DNA of 64,000 nt from Flammulina velutipes (Eukaryota > Basidiomycota > Agaricomycetes > Agaricales > Physalacriaceae). Location of the stretch: the NCBI GenBank assembly GCA_011800155.1, contig CM022374.1, positions 1,054,001-1,118,000 on the forward strand. The letters run 5' to 3'. Positions within the stretch are counted from its first letter, which is position 1; every line of letters starts with the position of its first letter. Shown one piece after another: positions 1 to 10,024 of the stretch. The position numbers and the translations under genes were made by a program. Below the pieces are notes generated by a model. The model saw nothing but the letters and a program-made list of their open reading frames with translations, was not told the DNA's origin and made no database searches.

Positions 1-794
1 TCAAGACTCTGGACATTCGTTCATCGATGCTCTTGCTCCCACCTCTATCGAACTGGACAATATCTGTCTTACCCGGCTTGAGAGAGCTGGTTTTATCTCG
101 CGTCGCGTTGGCAGGTCACATATGGCACGCAATCCTTCCCACTCTAGCAATCTTCGCCCGTGATCTAGTGTCAGTTTCTATCCTTCATTGTCCCGACATC
201 ACTATCGACGACATATTCTCCTTCCTTGCGCTGCTTCCCAAACTTCAGACAATCCGTGTATCAGACGAGGAGCAGTATATGCCCGAGTTAGATACTCCCA
301 TTCCAGGGCCAAGGCAGCTCAAAAGAGTGGAGGCACCGTGGCGCATACTTGTCTACATCACCTCGTCGCCTCTCCCTAATCTACGGGAGGTGACAACATT
401 CCCGAGGCGCTCTCCGAGGAGAGGGATAGATTGGGAGGGGACAGCCGCGGTGATGAGGAAGTTGAAGGAGTCGTTCCTGGCAGTGGGACAGTTGGAGAGA
501 CTGCCCATGGTCATCCTCAAGGTTGTCATCGACGCTGGATGGCTCGCCCGTGTTCATGTAGCGCCGTCGTCAAGCGCAAAGAAGGCGATGCGACTGGTAA
601 ATGTTGTGCAGATCGAGTTCTCGTCCGCTAAGGTGGATCTTCAAACGCTTGGGACATGGATCGCGGGAGCTTTCGAAAGCGTCAAGGAGATTAGGTTGCG
701 GGGAGATCTGGTAGCGCATTGTGGAGACGAAGAGGACATCATGAACGGATTGAAAGAATTGGTGACAGGCTCCAGAGTTGTCGTTGTGTCTTAA
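1..794 (+). CDS. F-box/LRR-like protein, 3' part (5' end outside window)
   Basis: The reading frame is open from base 3 and ends at the TAA at 792-794. An internal ATG at 27 is not a convincing start, because the codons before it (reading ...KTLDIRSS) continue the same leucine-rich pattern. The product carries irregular leucine-rich repeats of the kind found in agaricomycete F-box proteins (phrases such as LPGLRELVLSRVAL and LLPKLQTIRVSD). The F-box itself would lie upstream and is not visible. Such proteins are usually substrate adaptors of SCF ubiquitin ligases, but no substrate can be inferred. The assignment rests on repeat style only; a generic LRR protein is the alternative. Confidence 0.55.
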   Translation, partial: KTLDIRSSMLLLPPLSNWTISVLPGLRELVLSRVALAGHIWHAILPTLAIFARDLVSVSILHCPDITIDDIFSFLALLPKLQTIRVSDEEQYMPELDTPIPGPRQLKRVEAPWRILVYITSSPLPNLREVTTFPRRSPRRGIDWEGTAAVMRKLKESFLAVGQLERLPMVILKVVIDAGWLARVHVAPSSSAKKAMRLVNVVQIEFSSAKVDLQTLGTWIAGAFESVKEIRLRGDLVAHCGDEEDIMNGLKELVTGSRVVVVS

Positions 795-1056
795 GTTGAG
801 TACTTATACCCTTCATTCGTTATCGGTAACATATGCATTTGCGTCGCAACCTATGCCAGTGGATACTGACTGAATTCAGTTCGTCGTCATTTCTGACCCT
901 GGCTGGAGAGGATCGTGTACGTATATATATCTTACACGAGGCTAGGTCTTCTCTGGTCTCGCCACAACTGCTTGGGAGGTAAGATCTGCTTCGATACAGC
1001 AAACGAGTGGATTTTGGTTGACGACTGATATCTCATCAGCTGGAATTCTACACAAC

Positions 1057-2008
1057 ATGTCTTCTTCTACAAGTCCAGGTTCAGATCCCAACTCGCCTTT
1101 CCTGATACACTCCGGAGTCATTGCCCACAGTCACCAGCACTGCAAGGCATGCTTCAAGGTCAGGCGGTGCGAAGGCGGAGATTTCCAAGTGTGTGCGGCG
1201 TGTCAGGCGAGTGTGTATTGCGTACGTCCTGTTTCGGTTCTGTCACGGTCTTGCCCGACGCTTCACTAATACCAGTATCCATCAGTCGAGGGAATGCCAA
1301 AGAAACCACTGGAAGATACACAAGGACAATTGCAAAGCCACCGCAATAGATCGAAAGGCTACCGAAACATACACGAAGGACCCAAAAGCCTGGGCGCATT
1401 TCATGGCATGGTTAGAATATCATCACGCCACACTTCGCAACGCAACTATCGCGGCATTGGATCTTCGCAAGAATACAGGAGCGGATAATAGGTGCTTCCT
1501 AGATATTCAAATCGAGCGGATAAGCCCCAATGAGCGCACCAACAAGCCGCCAATGGCGCATTTTCGCGTTGTAAGGGCCATGGTCATTGACCTTGAACAG
1601 GACGCCACACTGGCTCGGATCTGCGAAGGGACTTGGGCGCAACGGCCTCAGTTCATCGAGATGGGAAAACGAGAGCTGGGAAGGTCGCTCAGAGGCACAT
1701 TGACCTATATCGTCACGGCTCATTACAGCGAGACAAAATTGTGGTGCACTAGGTTGTTATCGGACTATTTCGTACCATACGTCAAGCTGTTCAGCGTGGG
1801 GACGGAACACCTCGGAACGCCCAATTCAAACTGGGAAGCTATTCTGCGTACGAATATTGACATTGGCCACAAGGTAAGTAATAAAATACTTCAATGACAC
1901 TCAATGTTTCGCTGATCAATTGGCACATAGATGCGCTTCTGTTGCGGAAAAACCAGTGGAAATAATTGTTGTTGTGGAGGGTGGACGCATGAAGTGAATA
2001 GGAAATGA
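1057..2008 (+). CDS. MYND-type zinc-finger protein
   Basis: There are three exons. Exon 1 runs from the ATG at 1057 to 1221; introns lie at 1222-1285 (GTACGT...CAG) and 1874-1930 (GTAAGT...TAG); the stop is at 2006-2008. Joining exons 1 and 2 restores a complete MYND finger near residues 30-75: CKAC, then CAAC, YC, SREC and H-W-x-x-H-x-x-x-C. MYND fingers bind proline-rich partner peptides, often in transcriptional regulation. The remaining ~200 residues match no domain I recognise. The last exon encodes a short cysteine-rich tail (MRFCCGKTSGNNCCCGGWTH). A family of small MYND proteins of this architecture is expanded in mushrooms. I see no SET domain in this gene. Confidence 0.8.
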
Positions 2009-2050
2009 ATACGCGATGTGCTGTAGGCCAAAATTTCATCGTTAGACATA

Positions 2051-3632
2051 TTACACAGGTTCGGGAATATCGTCAGTCAATGGTCTGGGTGCCCCAAGAT
2101 TAGGAGTTCCATCGCTGTTCCAAGTAACCGCTGTATATGCAGATAAGTATGTTAACTCCACTAGAGGTTGGAACGGACGTACGTTGAATTGCGGTGTAAC
2201 GACTCCCGTCACATTTAGCTGGCACCGTGGTGGAAGCGTGGTACACATTCCATGTTTGGTTTCCACTGGGACTGAGGAAGAAACCATTGTGTCCGGGCTA
2301 AGTATTACGAGTATCAGCATGAGTAGGACATCCTTTGTTCCTCATACCTCATTGACACTGGAGTAGGAATGAGTTAGCTTTTAGCTGACGACGTTCGAGA
2401 ACGACCTACCCGTTCGCCGATTGGAATATGGCATCCTCATACTTAGTCCACGAGCTCTCACTCAACGGGTCAGAGCCAGTCAACTCTAGTCTACCAAGAG
2501 CGTATCCAGAGCCCCAGCACGCAGAAGCAGAATAGACGATGAAAGTTCGACCTTCGTGATAAAGGGCGACTTCGAACAAGTTTATCAAACGAAGTTCAAG
2601 AAAGGGATAGAAGTTGCATACCAGGCCCTTCGTTGACCGTTGCCGTCTCAATTTCCCAAGAGAGCGTCGGAGTCGATATTTTGGATGGTGCCTCAACGGT
2701 CGTCGCGCTAGTCATCCGTCTGAAAGTGAGTTTAGTTAATTAACGTAAGAATGAACGCATGCGTGTGGATTGACATACGCAATGTAGAGGCATTGATCTT
2801 CAAACACCAACAGAGTCAGTATTCACGGCGATCTTACAATTATTGTGAAGCGTACCGTCGCCGTCAAATGTCGAGTAAACGATGTATCTTTCCGCTCCGA
2901 CAAATAAAACTGTTGCATCGATGGACCACTCGTCTTTGCCTGGGAAATCGATGCGTCCTACGGAACGGATATCAGCTTTTATCTCAGGAACGCCACTGAA
3001 CGTAGGTATACCTGCATACTCCCAAGTAGAATCCCAAAGATTGGTCGAAGATCCTTTTATGGCATGGACTCGTTGATTGTCCAAGTTGTGGTCTTTTGAT
3101 CCTGCAGTGTAGTAGCTAATCATAACGTTGATTCGCGTCAGATTCCATAGGTAATCAGTTTTAGAACTTACAAAAACCAGGCTCTTTCAGCTTCCAGCCA
3201 ATGAATTTCGGGTGCCCCTTCAAGTAAAATACATAAGAAATTGTCCATTATCAAATGACGAGAAAACATACAAAGATTGTCCGACCTGGAAGTATTGCTG
3301 TCCCTCCAGATGACCTTTGGCGTAGCCGTCTTCAAACCAGCAATGGTTGTAGCGCGTGTAAGCTGAATGTTAGACCAAGTTGTCGAAGTCAAATCTACAC
3401 TTTGCAATCAGCGGGTACAAATGAACACATGCATGTAACCTCGCACAATAATATCCGTCATCGTAAACCTATGATCTAATGAGCCATGTCATACTTTAGC
3501 AGAATGAATAAAAATGACACGAACCATAAAGGGATCAGACCCATCTCTGGCCTTGATGGGATTGGTGAATGCCACTGAAACTGAGGCATGGAATAAGAGA
3601 GCACCAAGCAGAGCAAAAGCCTTATACAACAT
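2051..3632 (-). CDS. Secreted GH43-family glycosidase (arabinofuranosidase-like)
   Basis: This is a multi-exon gene read from the ATG at 3630-3632 to the TAA at 2051-2053. Residues 1-22 form a signal peptide (MLYKAFALLGALLFHASVSV...), so the enzyme should be secreted. The GH43 five-bladed propeller signatures appear in order: GSDPF with the catalytic-base Asp at about residue 33, followed across an intron by VYDDGYY; APEIHW; WSIDAT with the pKa-modulating Asp; VNEGP with the catalytic-acid Glu; and near the end WNVYHA and the VTWNSDGTPN closing blade. These fit alpha-L-arabinofuranosidases that remove arabinose side chains from arabinoxylan or pectin, but substrate cannot be fixed from motifs. 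I see no carbohydrate-binding module. A TATA-like run lies at 3669-3677. Confidence 0.85.
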
Positions 3633-4112
3633 ATTGGCGATGTATAAGCAGTCCCGCCCACTGCACCCTATATATACTCAACATCTGGATTCTCCAGTGC
3701 GACGGGCCGTAGCGCGGTCCCTCAGTGCGTCGCGTACACCAGATGATCGACCAGCACCCCATATTAAAAGATCCGTGGAACATAGAGCATCTGGACAGGA
3801 TGGCTGATTGATAGACCTTTCTAATGGACAGGGAGAGAGCCTGGTGATGTAGTGAGAACCAGAAGCAAGTGAATAACCACACATGCCGCCGTTAGTCTTT
3901 CGTCGGGACGGTCACCGGGACGTTGAGCGGCTTTGGTCTGGAGGCGGCGGAACAGAAACAGAAGCGACAAAAGGCTCACGTGAACAAAGCGTTAATTGGG
4001 AGATCTTGGCGGAGAAGCGAAGGTTATGTTACTTGGTCTTGGGCGGAGGAAGTGTGCTATACCTTGGGTGCATAAATCCAAGTTTGTTCGACCCACTACC
4101 AGTACATCTTGT
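3633..4112. promoter_or_regulatory. Promoter region of the GH43 gene and 3' region of the C3HC gene
   Basis: No credible coding region. On the minus strand a TATATATA element (about 3669-3677) lies some 40 bases upstream of the GH43 ATG. The longest plus-strand frame here (from 3883) has no splice continuity or recognisable domain and runs into the antisense of the C3HC gene. Confidence 0.5.
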
Positions 4113-5790
4113 CTACCCGAGCAATCCTTTGACATACTTCAACAGTTCTTTGCCCTGCAGCATTATCAGTACGAGAATCACACGAAGTAGAGGAAAATCT
4201 CACCCCTCGCGTTTTAACTCCCTCCACCATAGCCGCTATACCGCTGTCAACATTTGCAACATCTGGATGCCCGTCCTCACTCTCAGGGACCCGTCTCCCA
4301 CTTAACTGTGACCGCTGTGCCATCCCATACCTCAAAGCGACTACCAAAACGGCCCGCCACCCTTCCATCTCTCCAGTCCCGTTCAGAGAAGCGGAACTTG
4401 TGTTCAGTGGCTGTGCAATATGACTGTACGACGGAATTATCGTCGAGCGTACCACATAAGGACAATATGAGCGATGTTCCTTCAACAGATCGAATTGGCG
4501 ACGTGCAGGTGTGCGACTCGAGACAGAGGAATCAGAACGAGGTGCAAAAGCCCACAGACCAACTCGACGTTGGCATAGAGCGCAATGAAGAAGGGTGTCC
4601 GATTTCACATTTGTTGGAGGGAAGGTGAGTCGAGAGGGCGTCGGAGCGCGACTACGTGTAGGGGTTCCAGTACCAGATGGAGCTAATGAAGTGGAACGGG
4701 AAATGGAAGATGATGAACGCGTAAGGGATGGTAGTGGTGGCGCAATGGACCAGCCGAATAGAGAGGTGAGCAACGCAGTATCTGATGATTCTGGAAGTAG
4801 ATCTGTCGTTTCGGTTTGGGATAGGGTGTAGAGTTTCACAGTGGATATTAAAGAGGAAACTTGGTTGGCGGTCTGTTGATTTGTCAGAAATAATTAGTCC
4901 GTGGCTCACGACGAGGCTCACCATAGGATGTTTGACTTCAACATCGACGAGCAACGATTCCAGTGTTGCAGCGTTGGTTTTGATGTCGCGTATGGTGGTG
5001 GTTGGTGATTGGAGCGGAATGCGATAAATCGAGGCTATGGTACGTGAGATAGGAAACGTCTTTGAATGCGAATACGCACCATCGCATTGCCGTGTCTTCC
5101 AAGGGCATCCGTCTTTATGAGATGTGACGAGGGAAACCTTCTGCTTCTCAACGAGTACACTTGCCGCCTCGCGTGACATCCCCTCCCTGCCTGCGACGAC
5201 CCACGAAGCATTGCACAGGCCACATAGCAGTCTGTCCTTCCCGTCGTTAATCCAGCCACACTTCGCAGCAGCCACTGCATCCAGGACCGGAGGCTTGTTC
5301 GCGTACGTCGACAGCTTGTAGCTCGACAGTCTTGACAGAAATGACGAGATTGAAGATGGTCTATATTCCGCCCCCGACGTTGCAGATATTGGGACTGACT
5401 CGGAGAACTTGAATGGGAACGCCTTTCGAGTTCGTGTCGCGGCGCGAGACAATATTGCGGTGAGATGTGGCGTACTCTTGGAATATGATCCCGTGGGTCT
5501 ATATCTATTGAGCACATTCGGATGGCGGTGGCGAATGCAAGACGACGTACTGATCTTTAGTCTTAATTCCATACTTCGCCAAAGTAGAATAGAGAGACCG
5601 TGCAGTGTTGGATTTTTTGAGAGGTCGGGGCTGGTATTCTGGCTGAGAGACGGCATCGTCTAGTGTTTGAAAGGCGTCGTCGAGTTTACGCTGAGATCCA
5701 TCAAGTCGAGTCGAGGGAATCCAAAGGATTGCGCACCTTTGTAGCTCGTACTTCCGGTATAGACGAGCTACCAGACGCGTTCTCCGCCAT
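4113..5790 (-). CDS. RSM1: C3HC zinc-finger protein, Rsm1/NIPA-like
   Basis: Read from the ATG at 5788-5790 through six exons to the TAG at 4113-4115. The spliced product begins MAENASGSSS and then R-K-L-D-D-A-F-Q. It carries the C3HC zinc-finger block: the AAAKCGWINDG core, CGLC, and a distal H-K-D-G-C pair. The Rsm1/NIPA C-terminal domain follows (LLHCALCQRRVGLW, then KEHRSYCPYV) and ends in KELLKYVKGLLG. Relatives are fission-yeast Rsm1, an mRNA export factor, and mammalian NIPA, an F-box-associated protein. A nuclear role in mRNA export or ubiquitination is therefore inferred. Each intron joins frames cleanly. The last intron (GTGAGA...GCAG) is needed to reach the conserved C-terminus. 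Confidence 0.82.
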
Positions 5791-5890
5791 GATGGAAGTG
5801 AGAGGGCAATGTGCCTCCAGTCTGAACAATGCGCCCTGAGGTGGCTGTACGTATATTTGGCTACAGTACGAATCACAAACAATGCTTTCA

Positions 5891-6316
5891 TCATGGAGAG
5901 TCTTCACGTTCAGGATACATACGCCTCAGATGGCGGTATTTCCGTAGCGAATACAGAGCTAGAGTCTCTATGGTACAAGTGTGGCGTAAGATCTTGCAAA
6001 GGAGGGTTCTGATTCGACATACCACTCTTGATGTACTCCCCGAACTTGATTGCCTTCTCGATGTCTTCCGGGTCAGTTAGATGTCTGTTTTCTAATCTGC
6101 GAGGTGAGTATCGCCGTCATAGTTTTTTATATGCCAAGGAAAATACCGTACTCTCGAACATTTTGCGTATCCTGCCATTGAAATCGTATCTAGACAAACA
6201 TCCGTCACCGCTTCAATCAGTGTCCAGTAAAGAAATGCATACGACGGATCGGGATAGTCCTTTCCAAGGGCATGAAGTTCTTTATACAAGGAGATAACTC
6301 GAGAACGAGTCGCCAT
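5891..6316 (-). CDS. ETFRF1: LYR-motif protein, ETFRF1/LYRM5-like
   Basis: Small four-exon gene, from the ATG at 6314-6316 to the TGA at 5891-5893, giving about 85 residues. The start MATRSRVISLYKELHALGKD contains the LYR-type L-Y-K signature. This is followed by R-I-R-K-M-F-E-K-N-R and a conserved ending G-E-Y-I-K-S-E-T-L-A-L-Y-S-L-R-K-Y-R. The pattern closely follows vertebrate ETFRF1 (LYRM5), a mitochondrial LYR protein that removes FAD from electron-transfer flavoprotein. A mitochondrial matrix location and that role are inferred from the family. The two middle exons are short and were placed by splice signals; the acceptor of the second intron is the TTAG just before the codons for KNRHL. 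It lies 100 bases upstream of the C3HC gene on the same strand. Confidence 0.78.
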
Positions 6317-7148
6317 TCTTCCGAGAAGCAAGTCTAAAGCTAAGAGTGCGTGGGAACAGTACGTCACCGTCAGGTTCGTTTTCTCTCCAAGAGTGGCTTT
6401 CGGTATAGCGCTGCAGTTCAAATTGTTACCATTAGCATACGACATGCAATCCAACGCAACTCAATCGGCTGGCTGTCTCAGACATCTTCTGAGCTATAGC
6501 ATCGTCCAGGAACGGCCTTCCGGTAAGCACGTCTCACCATAGTATCCCCATTTCAATCATAGAATGAAATGTGTGCCTCAGACTTTCGGAGGCATCTATG
6601 TTCGAAGGCTCGGTGGGTCTACTGGGAGAGGCCAAACGGGTGGGAACGGTCCATGGAGAGCATTTATGCCTGTCAAAATACGTGCCGGTCAGGGCACTGC
6701 GGTACACCGTATACGCATTGGTTTCACCCGCACGTTCGTTTAGTTTTTTGATTTTTTGAGGTTTCCTCAGGTCGGTATCCGCAAACTGATCTATTTGATG
6801 AAAAATCTATAAATAGGTCTCTTTCCTCTACCACCAACTCGGACCCAAAAGCACACTCGAAGCGCGTTTCTACATTTTCTTTCTACGCAAACGAGTTGTC
6901 TTTTCGGTGGGGCGCTGTGGGGCGCTACGAGAATCGAAATGGAGCCCAATCTAGCCGGAAGAGTCCAGATGTCGTGTGCGCGATCGTTGATTGGCTCAAA
7001 GACTACGAACGTGCAAATCTATATTTACACTTTCAAGTATGCCAGCCGTTGACTCCGTTCAAGTTGCGTGCGTGGGGGATATCCGACGGTATATAAACGC
7101 CTCCTGTACCGATATTTCTATCCTCATCCCTCTCAAATCAAGACGACC
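6317..7148. promoter_or_regulatory. Divergent intergenic region (LYRM gene / phosphate transporter)
   Basis: Over 800 bases without a supportable gene. Toward the phosphate transporter there is a TATATAAA box at 7090-7097, about 52 bases before the ATG. There are also two CACGTT-type E-box half sites, at 6731-6736 (plus) and 7008-7013 (reverse orientation). The ORFs around 6570-6760 are unsupported. Confidence 0.5.
7090..7097 (+). promoter_or_regulatory. TATA box of the phosphate transporter gene
   Basis: TATATAAA lies about 52 bases before the start codon, a typical spacing for a short 5' UTR in basidiomycete genes. Confidence 0.55.
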
Positions 7149-9306
7149 ATGTCATCAGAAAAGGTCTCCAGTTCTGCGAGCGACTCAGCTCACAAAGTCG
7201 TTTCTTCTGGTTATGTCCTTGATGAGCGCCGTCGTGCCGCCCTGGCGGAGGTTGACAATGCCAAGTTTTCGTAAGTTATCGCCAAGCTCTTCCTGAATTT
7301 TGCTCGTCTGACCAGTTCATGATAGATGGTTCCATGTAAAAGTATGCGCGGTGGCTGGCGTGGGCTTCTTCACCGATGCGTACGTCTCTATTGAGCATTC
7401 AATCCCTTTTCCTTATCATCGTCTTTCAGCTATGACATTTTCGCCATCAATATTGCCTCTGTCATGCTGGGCTACGTCTACGGTCACAGTGAGTTTCCTC
7501 GACTTTCTCGCCGGAGATGTGTCTAATGCGCCTCCTTAGACCAAAAACTATCCGCCAACCAGGACCTTGGTGTAAAGGTTGCGACTCCGGTGGGCACCCT
7601 CTGTGGTCAACTCCTATTCGGGTGGCTCGCCGATGTCGTCGGTCGTAAACGGATGTGTGAGTCTAGTGGAACCTCGCATTCAAAGCAAACAACTAATACA
7701 TATTCAGACGGTTTCGAGCTCATTATCATCATCGTCGGAACTTTCGCCCAAGCTTTAGCTGGATCCGGATATGCTGTCAACATCATTGGTGTTCTCATTG
7801 TGTGGCGCTTCGTTGTACGTCTCCGCTTCCGTCTCAGAACTCAACACATTCTCATTCTCTACACAGATGGGCATCGGTATCGGTGGTGACTACCCTCTCA
7901 GCGCAGTTATCTCTTCCGAATTCGCATCTACGAAAATCCGTGGTCGGATGATGACCGCTGTCTTCGCATCTCAAGGATGGGGTAACTTTTGTAAGCCAAT
8001 TCACATCAGATCAACTTACAACTTATGTCTAACTATCACCGTTCAGCCGCCGCTTTGGTGGGCTTCATCGTCGTTGCTGCATACAAGAACGCTATCATTG
8101 GCGACACTGCACCCAATTATGAGCATGTCGACTACGCCTGGCGTCTCCTTATTGGTCTCGGATGTGTACCTGGAGTCGTCGCTCTCTACTTCCGCCTGAC
8201 CATCCCCGAGACTCCTCGTTTTACCATGGACATCGAACGCAATCTCCAACAGGCCGCGCGGGACATAGAGAACGTTCTAACGACTGGCAGGTCCGAACGC
8301 GATCCCGATGCCGTCATTCAGCATACACAGGCTCCCAAAGCCAGCTGGGCAGACTTCCGCCATCACTTTTCGCAATGGAGGAATTTCAAGGTCCTCTTCG
8401 GCGCGGCGTACTCATGGTTTGCACTTGACGTGAGTTTCTAGAACCACTGTCACGTCCATCGGAATTGACGACGCATTTCAGATTGCGTTCTATGGTCTTG
8501 GTCTCAACTCCAGTATCATCTTGACTGCGATCGGATTTGGTTCATCCGTCTCGACAGGATCCCAAGGCGTGTACGATAATCTACACAATATCTGTGTAGG
8601 CAACTTGATCATCTCTGTGGCTGGTCTCATTCCCGGCTACTGGGCGACATTCTTGTTCATTGACTCCTGGGGGCGCAAACCCATTCAGTTAATGGGCTTC
8701 ACTATGCTCACCATCATTTTCGTCATCATGGGTACGTTTGCTCTGCTCCTTTAGATTTGACCACATGCTGAGAGTATGCAGGCTTTGGCTTCGACAAGCT
8801 CAACGCTACAGATTCCGCGAAGAAGGCCTTCGTTTTCCTGTACTGCCTCGCCAACTTTTTCCAAAACTTTGGTCCCAATACCACGACGTTTGTCATCCCC
8901 GGAGAAGTCTTCCCGACGCGCTACCGCTCAACCGCGCATGGTATATCCGCTGCTAGCGGTAAGCTCGGCGCCATCGTCGCACAAGTTGGTTTTGCCCGAC
9001 TAAAGGATATTGGTGGTCAAAGCAAGTTTGTGAAGCATATGTAAGTGTGTCCGTTTCGTCGATGTGATGGTTGCTCATAATCCATGCCATTAGTCTCGAG
9101 ATCTTTGCGTTCTTCATGTTGACTGGTATCTTCTCAACTCTTTTACTACCTGAGACGAAGGGCAAGAGCCTTGAGGAGTTGTCGAATGAAGACCAGGACA
9201 ACTTCATCACTGGTAAGTGTTGGGTCTTCACGATATAACCTGCAAAGCCTCATTTTCCCTCCCTATAGGTGTTGTTGGAGAGGACTCTACCAAACATATA
9301 GTGTAA
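7149..9306 (+). CDS. PHO84: High-affinity inorganic phosphate:H+ symporter (PHO84 type, MFS)
   Basis: Multi-exon gene from the ATG at 7149 to the TAA at 9304-9306. The spliced protein is a 12-helix major facilitator of the PHS family. It shows [10 protein letters not shown] in helix 1, the A-loop signature [14 protein letters not shown], the family marker [14 protein letters not shown] and the second-half repeat DSWGRKPIQ. It also shows [15 protein letters not shown] and the late G-K-L-G-A-I-V-A-Q motif. The N-terminus is serine-rich and short. It should import phosphate at the plasma membrane; in mycorrhizal and saprotrophic fungi these genes respond to phosphate starvation. The C-terminus ends just after the [10 protein letters not shown] stretch. 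Exon joints preserve frame throughout. Confidence 0.93.
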
Positions 9307-10024
9307 ACATCTAGTGTACACCTAATCTTATTATCTTATTATTAAAGGGAGATGGGACCCGAGTAACAGCGGACCCGGGTGTCAAATGTTTAAACAACTG
9401 TGGCGGGAACCCGTCATCGACCTGTTGACACTTCAGCTGCCCTCGGGGCACCATTTCCTCAATACTGAATATATCTTTATGCATGCAACTAACATCTTTT
9501 CTGGTCAATTTTTGTGAGATAGAGGTAGTATAAGCATGAGTGGACAATTGCATGTAAGGAAAGGGTTTAAAACATCACGCAGACGACTTCCAAAGCCAGA
9601 GCGATGTACTGTAGTTTATGTAACGTGCACGGGAGAATAAAATATAGCATGGAGGACAATTTCAAGGGTAATATTCAAGTACAGGTATGAACGGATCCAC
9701 CGGGGTACGGGATAGTCGACAGTTTCCCGTAGACAGACCTAAATACTACTCTGACACTCCCTAAGATATAAATTAAGTATGGGAGGGCACGGGATGGCAC
9801 GGGATAATTGTGACTGGATTCATTACTTCTTCCACGGGGGCTCGAGAGCACCCATCGAAGATGGATGCGGCAGAGCGCCTTGATGCCTATTGACACTCTT
9901 ATCAATTTCAGTAAGAGCCACGGGCTACACTGCTAGTTTTATTAAAATACACTGGTCTATCAATTTTGTGGCGCCGATGATATCCACGTGAACGTGCCTA
10001 TGGCGGAGTTTGAATTATTTCTCT
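9307..10024. other. Intergenic region without a clear gene
   Basis: About 700 bases. A 10-base unit GGCACGGGAT occurs twice in tandem at 9785-9804, and related GGTACGGGAT text lies near 9699. A minus-strand frame at 9675-9905 shows no domain or splice support. I cannot exclude a 5' exon of the following gene. Confidence 0.4.

Noticed and set aside
3883..4305. 140-residue plus-strand ORF
   Set aside because: No recognisable domain, and its 3' half is antisense to exons of the C3HC gene whose splicing and motifs are well supported.
6569..6759. Two overlapping 60-residue plus-strand ORFs upstream of PHO84
   Set aside because: They overlap in different frames, lack splice continuation and have no recognisable motif.
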